From an uncultured Ruminococcus sp. (GTDB lineage: Bacteria; Bacillota; Clostridia; Oscillospirales; CAG-272), in contig CACXBN010000186.1 in NCBI GenBank assembly GCA_902765885.1, positions 1 through 35,726 of the forward strand: a stretch of 35,726 bases of DNA, read 5' to 3'. The notes under the pieces are model-generated. The model ran no database searches, had not been told where the DNA came from, and saw only the letters and a program-made list of their open reading frames with translations. The translations under genes and the position numbers were made by a program. Below are positions 17,705 to 24,863 of the stretch, one piece after another (the stretch's first letter is position 1; each line of letters begins with the position of its first letter).

Positions 17705-18472
17705 TTACCTATCGATGACAGGTCTTACTACCACTATGTTTTTGTCGGTTACTGATACGACTTGCACGCTTGTTCCCGTTTTTAATTTTTCGTCGTGATC
17801 CGTTACAGCTTCAAGTTCCACGAATCTGTCCTGGAGAAGCATTGTTATTTTTCCGATGCCGCTTCTGTTCGGAGGAATGGGTATGTACACTTCTCCCATG
17901 TGAGCTATGGCGTTTCTCACTGATATTGTTCCGTTTTCCTGAAGCTTAAGGGATAGTTTGATCACCAGCGCACAGAACAGCAAGGCTATAAAGCCACCGG
18001 CAAAGGATATGAGAATACTGGGAACAATATTCATCCCAGAATCCACCATGGCTATTCCTAGCCAACCACCCACTGCGAGAAATGCTACTATTCCGCGTAT
18101 TGTGAACAGTCTCAGACCGGCTGCGTGATGTGAGCCGGAACCATGCGATGACGTGTTAACATCATTTCGGTCGCCAACTTCAAAATGCGATTCTGCTTCG
18201 GGAGTCTCGCTCATATCGATTTCCGCCTCATCTATTTCGGCATCCATATCGACATCCGTGTCAGCATCAGTGTCAATGTCACCGTCTGAATCCGCATCTG
18301 TGGAGAAATCGTGGTCGGCTTCACCGTTATCAAATTCGCTTTCGTGGCCTCCGAGACCCACTATAAGCATGATTGTCTGGATTATGAGTATCAATGTGGC
18401 GGGGATTGCTACACTTGCAAGTATCTGCTGCAGCAGCGTCAACCCTTCCCACCAGTTTGTAAACCACTGCAT
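17705..18472 (-). CDS. NfeD-like OB-fold membrane protein (flotillin partner)
   Basis: A 255-residue membrane protein. Hydrophobic segments lie at about 14-40, 122-145 and 150-177; a C-terminal NfeD-type OB-fold (about 185-253) carries a typical glycine-rich strand turn (HMGEVYIPIPPNRSGIGK). NfeD proteins pair with flotillin or stomatin proteins, and the flotillin gene follows directly. Between the first and second hydrophobic segments is a striking Asp-rich stretch (about 47-95) with repeated DxD units, then a Ser/His/Gly-rich patch. Whether this acidic loop binds cations is unknown. The start codon overlaps the stop of the upstream regulator by one base (TAATG), which indicates translational coupling. 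Confidence 0.85.
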   Translation of the reverse strand: MQWFTNWWEGLTLLQQILASVAIPATLILIIQTIMLIVGLGGHESEFDNGEADHDFSTDADSDGDIDTDADTDVDMDAEIDEAEIDMSETPEAESHFEVGDRNDVNTSSHGSGSHHAAGLRLFTIRGIVAFLAVGGWLGIAMVDSGMNIVPSILISFAGGFIALLFCALVIKLSLKLQENGTISVRNAIAHMGEVYIPIPPNRSGIGKITMLLQDRFVELEAVTDHDEKLKTGTSVQVVSVTDKNIVVVRPVIDR

Positions 18473-19038
18473 TATCTGGTCCTCTCTTTCAGTTGATTGA
18501 AATACAGTTCAGCATTTTTTTTAAGAGTGCATGAATGATAGGCATTCAGCATGACGAGGAGCGCGAGAGTAAGTCTCTGCTCTGCATCAGAATAGTATTT
18601 CAGATTATATTGGGATATGGTCTCCTTGATAGTATCGCGCAAAGCCTTTTCATAGGAGCTGTCGGCTGTTTTGTATATTACTTCGCAGACACAGTCATAA
18701 AGATCCTGCTCGGATATTAGTTCGTCCTTCTCATCATCTGTGACGCCGTTGATCATGCCGAGAAGCTTGCCGATGTCGTCGATGCTCATCGAATCTCTCA
18801 TCATACTTATAATGAGTATTCTTGCGACATGCCTTGCGTAATACTTTTTCTTTATTGTGTGAGGAACAAAATTCCTTTTAACCCAGTTTTGGATGGTGGA
18901 TGGCTCAAGGCCTGTTATGGCACAAACCTGTGAAAGAGACAGGCCGTCAGCGGCAGAAATCATGGGACTTAACAAAGAAAACGGTCTCATCTGGTTTTTA
19001 TCTGACGGAATTATGGTTCCCGGAATATAATTGTTCAT
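18472..19038 (-). CDS. DUF1836 helix-turn-helix regulator
   Basis: A 188-residue soluble protein. Residues about 33-85 look like a MerR-type winged helix-turn-helix: LSLSQVCAITGLEPSTIQNW is the recognition region, followed by a basic turn and an ARHVARILIISMMR helix. The pattern SMSIDDIGKLLG resembles the conserved helix that follows in MerR-like proteins. The C-terminal half (about 100-188) is helical and has no recognised ligand domain. I assign it to DUF1836 on this layout. It is first in the operon with the NfeD-like and flotillin genes, so it may control them and itself. The start has GGAGG 11 bases upstream. Ligand and target are unknown. Confidence 0.82.
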   Translation of the reverse strand: MNNYIPGTIIPSDKNQMRPFSLLSPMISAADGLSLSQVCAITGLEPSTIQNWVKRNFVPHTIKKKYYARHVARILIISMMRDSMSIDDIGKLLGMINGVTDDEKDELISEQDLYDCVCEVIYKTADSSYEKALRDTIKETISQYNLKYYSDAEQRLTLALLVMLNAYHSCTLKKNAELYFNQLKERTR

Positions 19039-19072
19039 TGGTTGTCACGCCTCCATCTCTTGAGTTTACATG

Positions 19073-19101
19073 ATTATATCACAAGTTCACGTGAACCGCA
19101 A
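19073..19101 (-). promoter_or_regulatory. Promoter of the DUF1836-NfeD-flotillin operon
   Basis: On the minus strand, TTGCGG (19096-19101) and TATAAT (19073-19078) lie 17 bases apart, and the -10 is extended by TGA. The start is expected near 19066, giving a leader of about 30 bases. Confidence 0.8.
19085..19096. promoter_or_regulatory. Perfect palindromic operator GTTCACGTGAAC
   Basis: A 12-bp perfect palindrome sits inside the spacer between the -35 and -10 elements of the operon promoter and touches the -35. This is where MerR-type and many dimeric repressors bind, which fits the HTH regulator encoded first in the operon. Autoregulation is inference. Confidence 0.65.
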
Positions 19102-19400
19102 TAGTTTTTTGAAAAAAATGATTATTATTTTAACGATTATGTCTTGCATGAAATTTGACATATCCAGAAAAAGAATAAAAATACGGAAACGAATGGAATT
19201 TTCATTATTTATTCATTTTTGCATATGCTTTGCGTGCCGACAAACATCATCGGATTTTGAATTTCAGATCCCGGAATATTCATAAATTGCCTTCAAAATG
19301 CGCTAAATACAGCCTTTTTTGAATTTTTGAAGGAAATGAATTTCAAACTTGTCAAAACAAAATGGAAACTATTTTATCACCTTTTTTTAATATTGAATCA
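19102..19400. other. AT-rich gene-free stretch
   Basis: About 300 bases between the two divergent promoters. No coding region, tRNA or strong hairpin is convincing. It has repeated TGAATTT and TTGAA words and homopolymer A and T runs, and probably just separates the flotillin and peptide-transport control regions. Confidence 0.5.
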
Positions 19401-19408
19401 AAAAATAC

Positions 19409-19437
19409 TTGTAATTTTTTTTTTACTGTGGTAAAAT
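19409..19437 (+). promoter_or_regulatory. Promoter of the peptide ABC transporter operon
   Basis: TTGTAA (19409-19414) and TAAAAT (19432-19437) are separated by 17 bases, with a T-rich spacer that could add intrinsic curvature. The predicted leader is about 100 bases. No riboswitch fold was recognised in it. Confidence 0.65.
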
Positions 19438-19544
19438 TATCGAAAGTCTTAATATAGGAAGAATGTCTAAAGAATTTCTGAATATATTTGACTGAAAATG
19501 TATTATTCGCAACAGCGTCTAATATAAAATTTTTTTGGAGGAAG

Positions 19545-22139
19545 ATGAAAACCATGAGTAAGAATCTTGCTAAGTTCCTTGCGTTCATGCTTGTCGTTGT
19601 GATGGTCTTCTCTCTGGTAGCTTGTAACACAACAACTCCACCAGTAGATACAAAGGATACCACACCAACTCCTGACACCAAGGACACCACACCAACTCCT
19701 GACACCCAGGAAACAGAACCTGACACTCAGGAAACAGAACCTGAAGCAGATCCTCTCGAAGGCAAAGGCTCACTTGAGTATCCTGCATTCAATGTTGGAT
19801 CTCTCGAAGTCGCTCTCGGATCAGCTGATGGCGGTGAAGTCGGATATGACGTCTACGCAGGAGTAGAAGGCAAAGACTATACCGACGAAGAAGTTTACAC
19901 ATTCCATGATTATACCGCTGGAATGTCCAACCTCAACTGGAACCCACTTTCATGGGAAACAAATGATGACAGTGCTATCCTCGACTACCTCAGCAGAGGT
20001 TTCTACGGATTTGAACTCAATTCTGACAAGACAGGTTGGTCAATCACATGTGAAATGGCTGAAGAACTTCCTGTTGACGTAACTGCAGACTATGTCGGAC
20101 AGTACGGCATCAAAGAAGGCGAAACAGCAAAAGCATGGAAAATCAAACTCAACGAGCTTGCAACCTGGAATGATGGAACTCCCATCAACGCTGATACATA
20201 TATTTACTCTTATCAGCAGCTCCTCGATCCCGCACAGCTCAACAGACGTGCTGACTCCCTCTATGCAGGTAACTTTGCTATTGTTGGCGCAGTTAACTAC
20301 TTCAACCAGGGCAGAGAAGCTTACAATGCTCTCGGCCAGCTCGTAGCTGATTATGAAGCAGCAGGCGGAAATGTTGATGATCTGTACATTGACGCAGTAG
20401 GCTTCTGGAATGCAGCTGGTTATATCGACGCTGAAGGCAACGAAGTTTCTCAGTATGTATCTGTAACAGACGAAACAGAATATTCCAAAGACGGTGCAGG
20501 TGACGATGCATTCTCAGGAAAGTCGCTCTATGACGAATACTTCGCACCGGGTGCACAATATGAATCATATGCTCCCGATTACTGCTTCACAAAGCAGACA
20601 TACGAAGCTAACTACAGCTGGGACAATGTTGGTATTCTCAAGACAGGTGAATATGAGATCGTTCTCATAACAACTGCTCCTACAGAAATGCCTAACTACT
20701 ATGTTCCTTACAATCTTTCCAGCACATACCTTGTAAAGGAAGATCTGTACGAATCCCTCAAGAATCCGGACGACCCGAAGGTTAACACATACGGCACTTC
20801 TCTTGAAACAACAGCTTCATACGGTCCGTATATGATGACATACTTCGAACTTGACAAGAAGTACGTTCTTTCACGTAACGAGAACTGGTATGGTTATAAA
20901 GATGGCAAACACCTCGGCCAGTACCAGACAGACATTATAGACGTTCAGCTCATCGCTCAGCAGGCTACAGCTCTTCTCGCATTCCTTAACGGCGAAATAG
21001 ACAACGTATCACTTGTTGCAGCTGATATGACTAAATACGGTGCAAGCGATTATATCCGCTATACACCACAGTCCTACACAACAAAACTTACATTCAACTC
21101 TGATGAAACATCCCTTGCAAGCCGTGAAGGCAAGAACGCAATCGTTCTTTCCAACCTTAACTTCCGTAAGGCATTCTCCCTTGCAATCGACCGTACAACA
21201 TTTGCTCAGTCCTATACTGCTGCAGGTTCTGCAGGTTACGGTATGCTGAACTACATGTATGTTTATGATCCGTTCACCGGTGCATCTTATCGTAACTCCG
21301 ATGGTGCAAAGGCTGCTATCGTTGATCTCTATGGACTTACATATGGCGAAGACGGTGACTTTGAAGACGTTGACGAAGCTTACGATGCAGTAACAGGTTA
21401 TGACCTCGAAGCAGCACACGAAGCTATGCAGCTCGCTTATGACGAACTGACAGCTGAAGGCGTTTACGACGGCGGAAACGTAACACTCGTTCTCTCTGTT
21501 TACTCTTCAGATGACACATATATCCAGATGTTCAACTATCTGAATTCAGCTCTCCAGGCAGCTGCAGAAGGAACTGACTTCGAAGGCAAAGTTGCTCTCG
21601 AGATGAAAGTTGACGCTGACTACTATGATTCCATGTACTCCGGTAATGCAGACATCATCTTCTCCACATGGGGCGGAGCTGCATACTCACCATTCACACT
21701 GCTGTATGAATGCTACTGTGATGCAGGAATAAATGATGACCCGAACCAGATGGAATACGGTTTCGATTCCAGCAAGGTTATGATAGCTCTTAAGATCAAC
21801 GGTCACCAGTTCGTTGAAAGTCTCCAGAGATGGGCTCTTTGGATGGATGCTCAGGATATCACAATCACATCTACGGATGGTGAACTTACACTCGATGCAT
21901 TCGGCAACTATGATGCTGATTCCAGATGTGCTATATTCGCTAAGATGGAATATGTATATCTTGCAAACTATGTAAATACTCCTTTATACTATCGTAACGT
22001 TGGTTCTCTTGTTTCCCAGAAGGGTGATTACGCTCTTCAGGAATATGTAGACCTTATCGGATTCGGTGGTATCCAATTCTACACCTACAACTACTCTGAC
22101 GCTGAATGGGCAGAGGTTGCAGGCACACTTCAGTATTAA
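19545..22139 (+). CDS. oppA: Peptide ABC transporter substrate-binding lipoprotein (OppA-type)
   Basis: An extracellular lipid-anchored binding protein (SBP_bac_5 family) that would capture oligopeptides for the permease encoded downstream. A lipoprotein signal peptide (KTMSKNLAKFLAF, then a hydrophobic core) ends in the lipobox LVAC with Cys at residue 27. A Thr/Pro/Glu/Asp-rich tether of about 40 residues with tandem repeats follows. The mature domain holds typical features such as ELATWNDGTPINADTY, NFRKAFSLAIDR and a C-terminal aromatic region. At 864 residues it is far larger than the usual 540-600. Two ATGs, 19545 and 19554, fit; GGAGG lies 3 or 12 bases upstream respectively. Codon use (AAC, TAC, GAC, CTC) looks more biased than in the neighbours, suggesting high expression. 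Confidence 0.9.
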   Translation: MKTMSKNLAKFLAFMLVVVMVFSLVACNTTTPPVDTKDTTPTPDTKDTTPTPDTQETEPDTQETEPEADPLEGKGSLEYPAFNVGSLEVALGSADGGEVGYDVYAGVEGKDYTDEEVYTFHDYTAGMSNLNWNPLSWETNDDSAILDYLSRGFYGFELNSDKTGWSITCEMAEELPVDVTADYVGQYGIKEGETAKAWKIKLNELATWNDGTPINADTYIYSYQQLLDPAQLNRRADSLYAGNFAIVGAVNYFNQGREAYNALGQLVADYEAAGGNVDDLYIDAVGFWNAAGYIDAEGNEVSQYVSVTDETEYSKDGAGDDAFSGKSLYDEYFAPGAQYESYAPDYCFTKQTYEANYSWDNVGILKTGEYEIVLITTAPTEMPNYYVPYNLSSTYLVKEDLYESLKNPDDPKVNTYGTSLETTASYGPYMMTYFELDKKYVLSRNENWYGYKDGKHLGQYQTDIIDVQLIAQQATALLAFLNGEIDNVSLVAADMTKYGASDYIRYTPQSYTTKLTFNSDETSLASREGKNAIVLSNLNFRKAFSLAIDRTTFAQSYTAAGSAGYGMLNYMYVYDPFTGASYRNSDGAKAAIVDLYGLTYGEDGDFEDVDEAYDAVTGYDLEAAHEAMQLAYDELTAEGVYDGGNVTLVLSVYSSDDTYIQMFNYLNSALQAAAEGTDFEGKVALEMKVDADYYDSMYSGNADIIFSTWGGAAYSPFTLLYECYCDAGINDDPNQMEYGFDSSKVMIALKINGHQFVESLQRWALWMDAQDITITSTDGELTLDAFGNYDADSRCAIFAKMEYVYLANYVNTPLYYRNVGSLVSQKGDYALQEYVDLIGFGGIQFYTYNYSDAEWAEVAGTLQY
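19653..19748 (+). repeat. Tandem repeats in the lipoprotein tether
   Basis: Two 27-base units (19653-19679 and 19680-19706, one base different) encode KDTTPTPDT twice. They are followed by two 21-base units (19707-19727, 19728-19748) encoding QETEPDT and QETEPEA. All units are multiples of three, so slippage would lengthen or shorten the linker without a frameshift. Confidence 0.9.
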
Positions 22140-22161
22140 TCTGAACCAAGATTACTGATTA

Positions 22162-22177
22162 AACACTATTAAGTGTT
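22162..22177. other. Inverted repeat AACACT-N4-AGTGTT after oppA
   Basis: A perfect 6-bp inverted repeat, 22 bases after the oppA stop. A related element, CACTTA-CT-TAAGTG, lies at 22284-22297. Both share the CACT/AGTG core, so they may be paired operator sites or small RNA stems. Confidence 0.4.
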
Positions 22178-22185
22178 CGACGCCG

Positions 22186-22212
22186 CGGTCACGGGCACTG
22201 TTCCCGTGACCG
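22186..22212 (+). terminator. Internal hairpin terminator or attenuator between oppA and oppB
   Basis: A perfect 10-bp stem, CGGTCACGGG (22186-22195) with CCCGTGACCG (22203-22212), seven-base loop. A run of six T starts ten bases beyond the stem (22223-22228), so termination is probably partial. It would keep the binding-protein message in excess and stabilise its 3' end. Confidence 0.75.
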
Positions 22213-22283
22213 TGTTGCGTTATTTTTTGATTTACGAGCAATTGGTTTATTTATTATTTTTAATTACTTATCTTCGAAAACTA

Positions 22284-22297
22284 CACTTACTTAAGTG
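22284..22297. promoter_or_regulatory. Palindrome CACTTA-CT-TAAGTG before a possible oppB promoter
   Basis: A perfect 6-bp inverted repeat. A TATAAT follows at 22306-22311 but its -35 region (ACACTT) is poor, so any second promoter here would need an activator or be weak. The palindrome overlaps where the -35 would be. Confidence 0.35.
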
Positions 22298-22365
22298 ATA
22301 ATATATATAATTTAGCGGGTTTTTAGTGATTCTGCTAAAAAATTCCAAATAAGGAAAACACTAAA

Positions 22366-23319
22366 ATGACGAAGTATGTTCTTAAAAGAATAGTGTTGAT
22401 GATCTTCACTTTTCTCATCATTACAACAATATGTTTTATCCTTATTAAGCTGCTTCCGCTGCCTGCCATCAAACAGATGGGCCGAGATGTGAGTCTGATT
22501 GAAAAGCGCAGGGAGGAAATGGGATACAACAAGCCCATTATGGTACAGTATGGTCTGTACTGGCAGCATCTTCTCAAGGGTAATCTGGGCCTCGGTGAGC
22601 AAATGTATGTCTCACTTGAAGTGTCCGATGTTATTTTGCAGAAACTGCCGTATACCATAGTAGTTAACCTGTACTCGTTTATCATTTCTGTACCTTTAGG
22701 CCTGCTTTTGGGCATATATGCGGCACTTAAGAAAAACACCTGGAAGGATCACTTAATTTCCACGCTTGTTATTATATTTATTTCGGTTCCTTCCTATGTA
22801 TATGCATTTTTGGTGCAATATCTGCTATGCTTCAAGGCAGGATGGTTCCCGTTAACCATTGCTTCACAGCAGGAAGCTACGCTGTTCTCATGGAAAATGT
22901 TCCATTCAATGCTTCCTGCGGTTATCTCACTCGGATTCGGAACAGTTGCGGGATTGACGAGGTTTACCAGAGCAGAGCTGAGTGAAGTTCTCACAGGGGA
23001 TTATCTGCTACTTGCGAGAACGAAGGGACTCACAAAGAACCAGGCCATTGTAAGACATGCTTTGCGAAATGCCATGGTTCCTATTTTGCCTATGATTTTG
23101 GGCGAGTTTGTCGGTATTATCGGCGGGTCGCTTATTATAGAATCTATTTTCTCAATTCCGGGCATAGGAAATCTGTTTGTCCAGTCCATAAATTTGCGGG
23201 ACTATAACTTCTTCATGGCTGACACTGTAATTTATACTCTTATAGGACTTGTTGCCGGCCTTGTCATAGATTTAAGCTATGGCTTTATTGATCCTAGAAT
23301 AAAGATGGGGGCGAGATAA
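22366..23319 (+). CDS. oppB: Peptide ABC transporter permease (OppB-type)
   Basis: One of the two membrane channel subunits of the peptide importer, 317 residues, normal for OppB/DppB. It has an N-terminal transmembrane helix (about 9-31), an extracellular loop of about 60 residues, then five further helices. The ATPase-docking EAA loop is clear (LLLARTKGLTKNQAIVRHALRNAMVPI, written here only in part: ARTKG and RNAMVPI at about 220-244). The start is supported by AAGGA ten bases before the ATG. Its stop overlaps the oppC start (TAATG). It is separated from the binding-protein gene by 226 bases holding a hairpin terminator. Confidence 0.94.
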   Translation: MTKYVLKRIVLMIFTFLIITTICFILIKLLPLPAIKQMGRDVSLIEKRREEMGYNKPIMVQYGLYWQHLLKGNLGLGEQMYVSLEVSDVILQKLPYTIVVNLYSFIISVPLGLLLGIYAALKKNTWKDHLISTLVIIFISVPSYVYAFLVQYLLCFKAGWFPLTIASQQEATLFSWKMFHSMLPAVISLGFGTVAGLTRFTRAELSEVLTGDYLLLARTKGLTKNQAIVRHALRNAMVPILPMILGEFVGIIGGSLIIESIFSIPGIGNLFVQSINLRDYNFFMADTVIYTLIGLVAGLVIDLSYGFIDPRIKMGAR

Positions 23320-24863
23320 TGGATATTAATAACATTCCAAAAGAAAAATTTCGCCTTGCCAATACATCTGACAGAATCAGTGATAAAAAGTTTGCTACAA
23401 AGCCGATAGGATACTTCAAGGACGCAATGATTCGTTTTTCAAAGAACAAATCATCTGTTGCGGCAACAATTATCATTTTTATATTGCTTCTTTATGCTAT
23501 TTTCGTTCCGATTTTTTCTCCGTACACTGTTTCGGACAGGGATGGCTATTATAAAATGGCTCTTCCGAAGTCAACATTGTTCGCATGGCTGGGCTGGGAT
23601 GGCTGCGGAGAACAGAAAGAAACACAGGCAGGGTATGATTATTACAACGGTATCGGACAGGAGTACGGAACAAGTGCTGTTGTAAAAGAAAACTCCACAT
23701 CTGTTGATGCGGCTACAGGTCAGGTGTACCACAATATATACGTTGACTCATATGAAAAAGTTGGCTTTGTTTATGCTGACCTGCACGCTGATGCATACGA
23801 AAAGTTGCAGAGGTATCAGGATGAAACAGGAATTCAGGTCCTTTATCCAATACCCACATACTACAAAACTCAGTTTGTAGCTGTGTCAAGCACGGCAAAT
23901 CTCTGGTATGAGCTTGAAAACGAAAGACCTGAAACATCCGGAGCTTCTAAGTATCATGATGAACAGGGCAACCCGATATATGTTCCTTCATATTTAACCA
24001 ATAAGAATAAGGAAAGAGCAGGGTATACATCGACTGTCAGACTTCCGAATGACAACGGCGGGGAAGACGGTGAGAGCTGGTTCGTGTATGCGGTAAAGAA
24101 TCAGACAGGGTACCATGTTCGTGTTCTGTATAAGGAGTATTACAGATATTTACACGGACACTATGCATCATTCCTGTTCGGCACCAACCAACATGGTCAG
24201 GATATCCTGGTAAGTCTGGCGTCAGGTGCTAGACTATCGTTTATCCTTGCTATCAGCGTATCGGTTATCAACTTCTTTATCGGTATAATTTACGGCGCTG
24301 TGTCGGGATACTACGGCGGTGCAGTGGACCTTATCATGGAGCGAATCACGGATATACTGAGCTCGATTCCTTTCATTGTCGTTGCGACACTGTTCCAGAT
24401 GCACCTGTCTGAAAAAGTCGGTCCTTTGGTGAGTTTGCTGTTTGCATTCGTACTGACCGGCTGGATTGGCATAGCATCCAGAGTTAGAACACAGTTCTAC
24501 AGATTTAAAAATCAGGAGTACATTCTGGCAGCCAGAACACTTGGAGCTAAAGACAGAAGACTTATTTTCCGTCATATTCTCCCCAACTCTCTCGGTACTA
24601 TCATCACCGGTACTGTCCTGATTATCCCGGGTGTAATCTTCTCAGAATCCATGCTTTCATACCTCGGTATCATCAACCTTGAGACTACAGGTATGACAAG
24701 TGTCGGTACGCTTCTTGCCCAGGGGCAGAGTTATCTGTCTAAGTTCCCGCATATAATTTTGTTCCCCTCATTGTTTATTTCGCTTCTCGAGATATCCTTC
24801 AACCTCTTCGGTAATGGTCTCAGAGATGCATTCAATCCTTCACTGAGAGGAGCTGATGAATAA
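23319..24863 (+). CDS. oppC: Peptide ABC transporter permease (OppC-type) with large extracellular insertion
   Basis: The second channel subunit. A cytoplasmic N-terminus of about 44 residues leads to transmembrane helix 1 (about 46-67). The normal OppC resumes at FLFGTNQHGQDIL (about 285-297) and includes the EAA loop AARTLGAKDRRLIFRHILPN (404-423) and five more helices. Between helix 1 and that motif are about 215 residues rich in Tyr, Asn, Gly and acidic residues. Usual OppC proteins have only a short connector there and total about 300-340 residues, against 514 here. The insert must face outside and could dock the oversized binding protein. One-base TAATG overlaps occur with both oppB and oppD. 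Confidence 0.92.
   Translation: MDINNIPKEKFRLANTSDRISDKKFATKPIGYFKDAMIRFSKNKSSVAATIIIFILLLYAIFVPIFSPYTVSDRDGYYKMALPKSTLFAWLGWDGCGEQKETQAGYDYYNGIGQEYGTSAVVKENSTSVDAATGQVYHNIYVDSYEKVGFVYADLHADAYEKLQRYQDETGIQVLYPIPTYYKTQFVAVSSTANLWYELENERPETSGASKYHDEQGNPIYVPSYLTNKNKERAGYTSTVRLPNDNGGEDGESWFVYAVKNQTGYHVRVLYKEYYRYLHGHYASFLFGTNQHGQDILVSLASGARLSFILAISVSVINFFIGIIYGAVSGYYGGAVDLIMERITDILSSIPFIVVATLFQMHLSEKVGPLVSLLFAFVLTGWIGIASRVRTQFYRFKNQEYILAARTLGAKDRRLIFRHILPNSLGTIITGTVLIIPGVIFSESMLSYLGIINLETTGMTSVGTLLAQGQSYLSKFPHIILFPSLFISLLEISFNLFGNGLRDAFNPSLRGADE

Noticed and set aside
19070..19285. 71-codon open frame in the AT-rich stretch before the peptide transporter
   Set aside because: No ribosome binding site, low-complexity basic composition and overlap with the divergent promoter; not a convincing gene.
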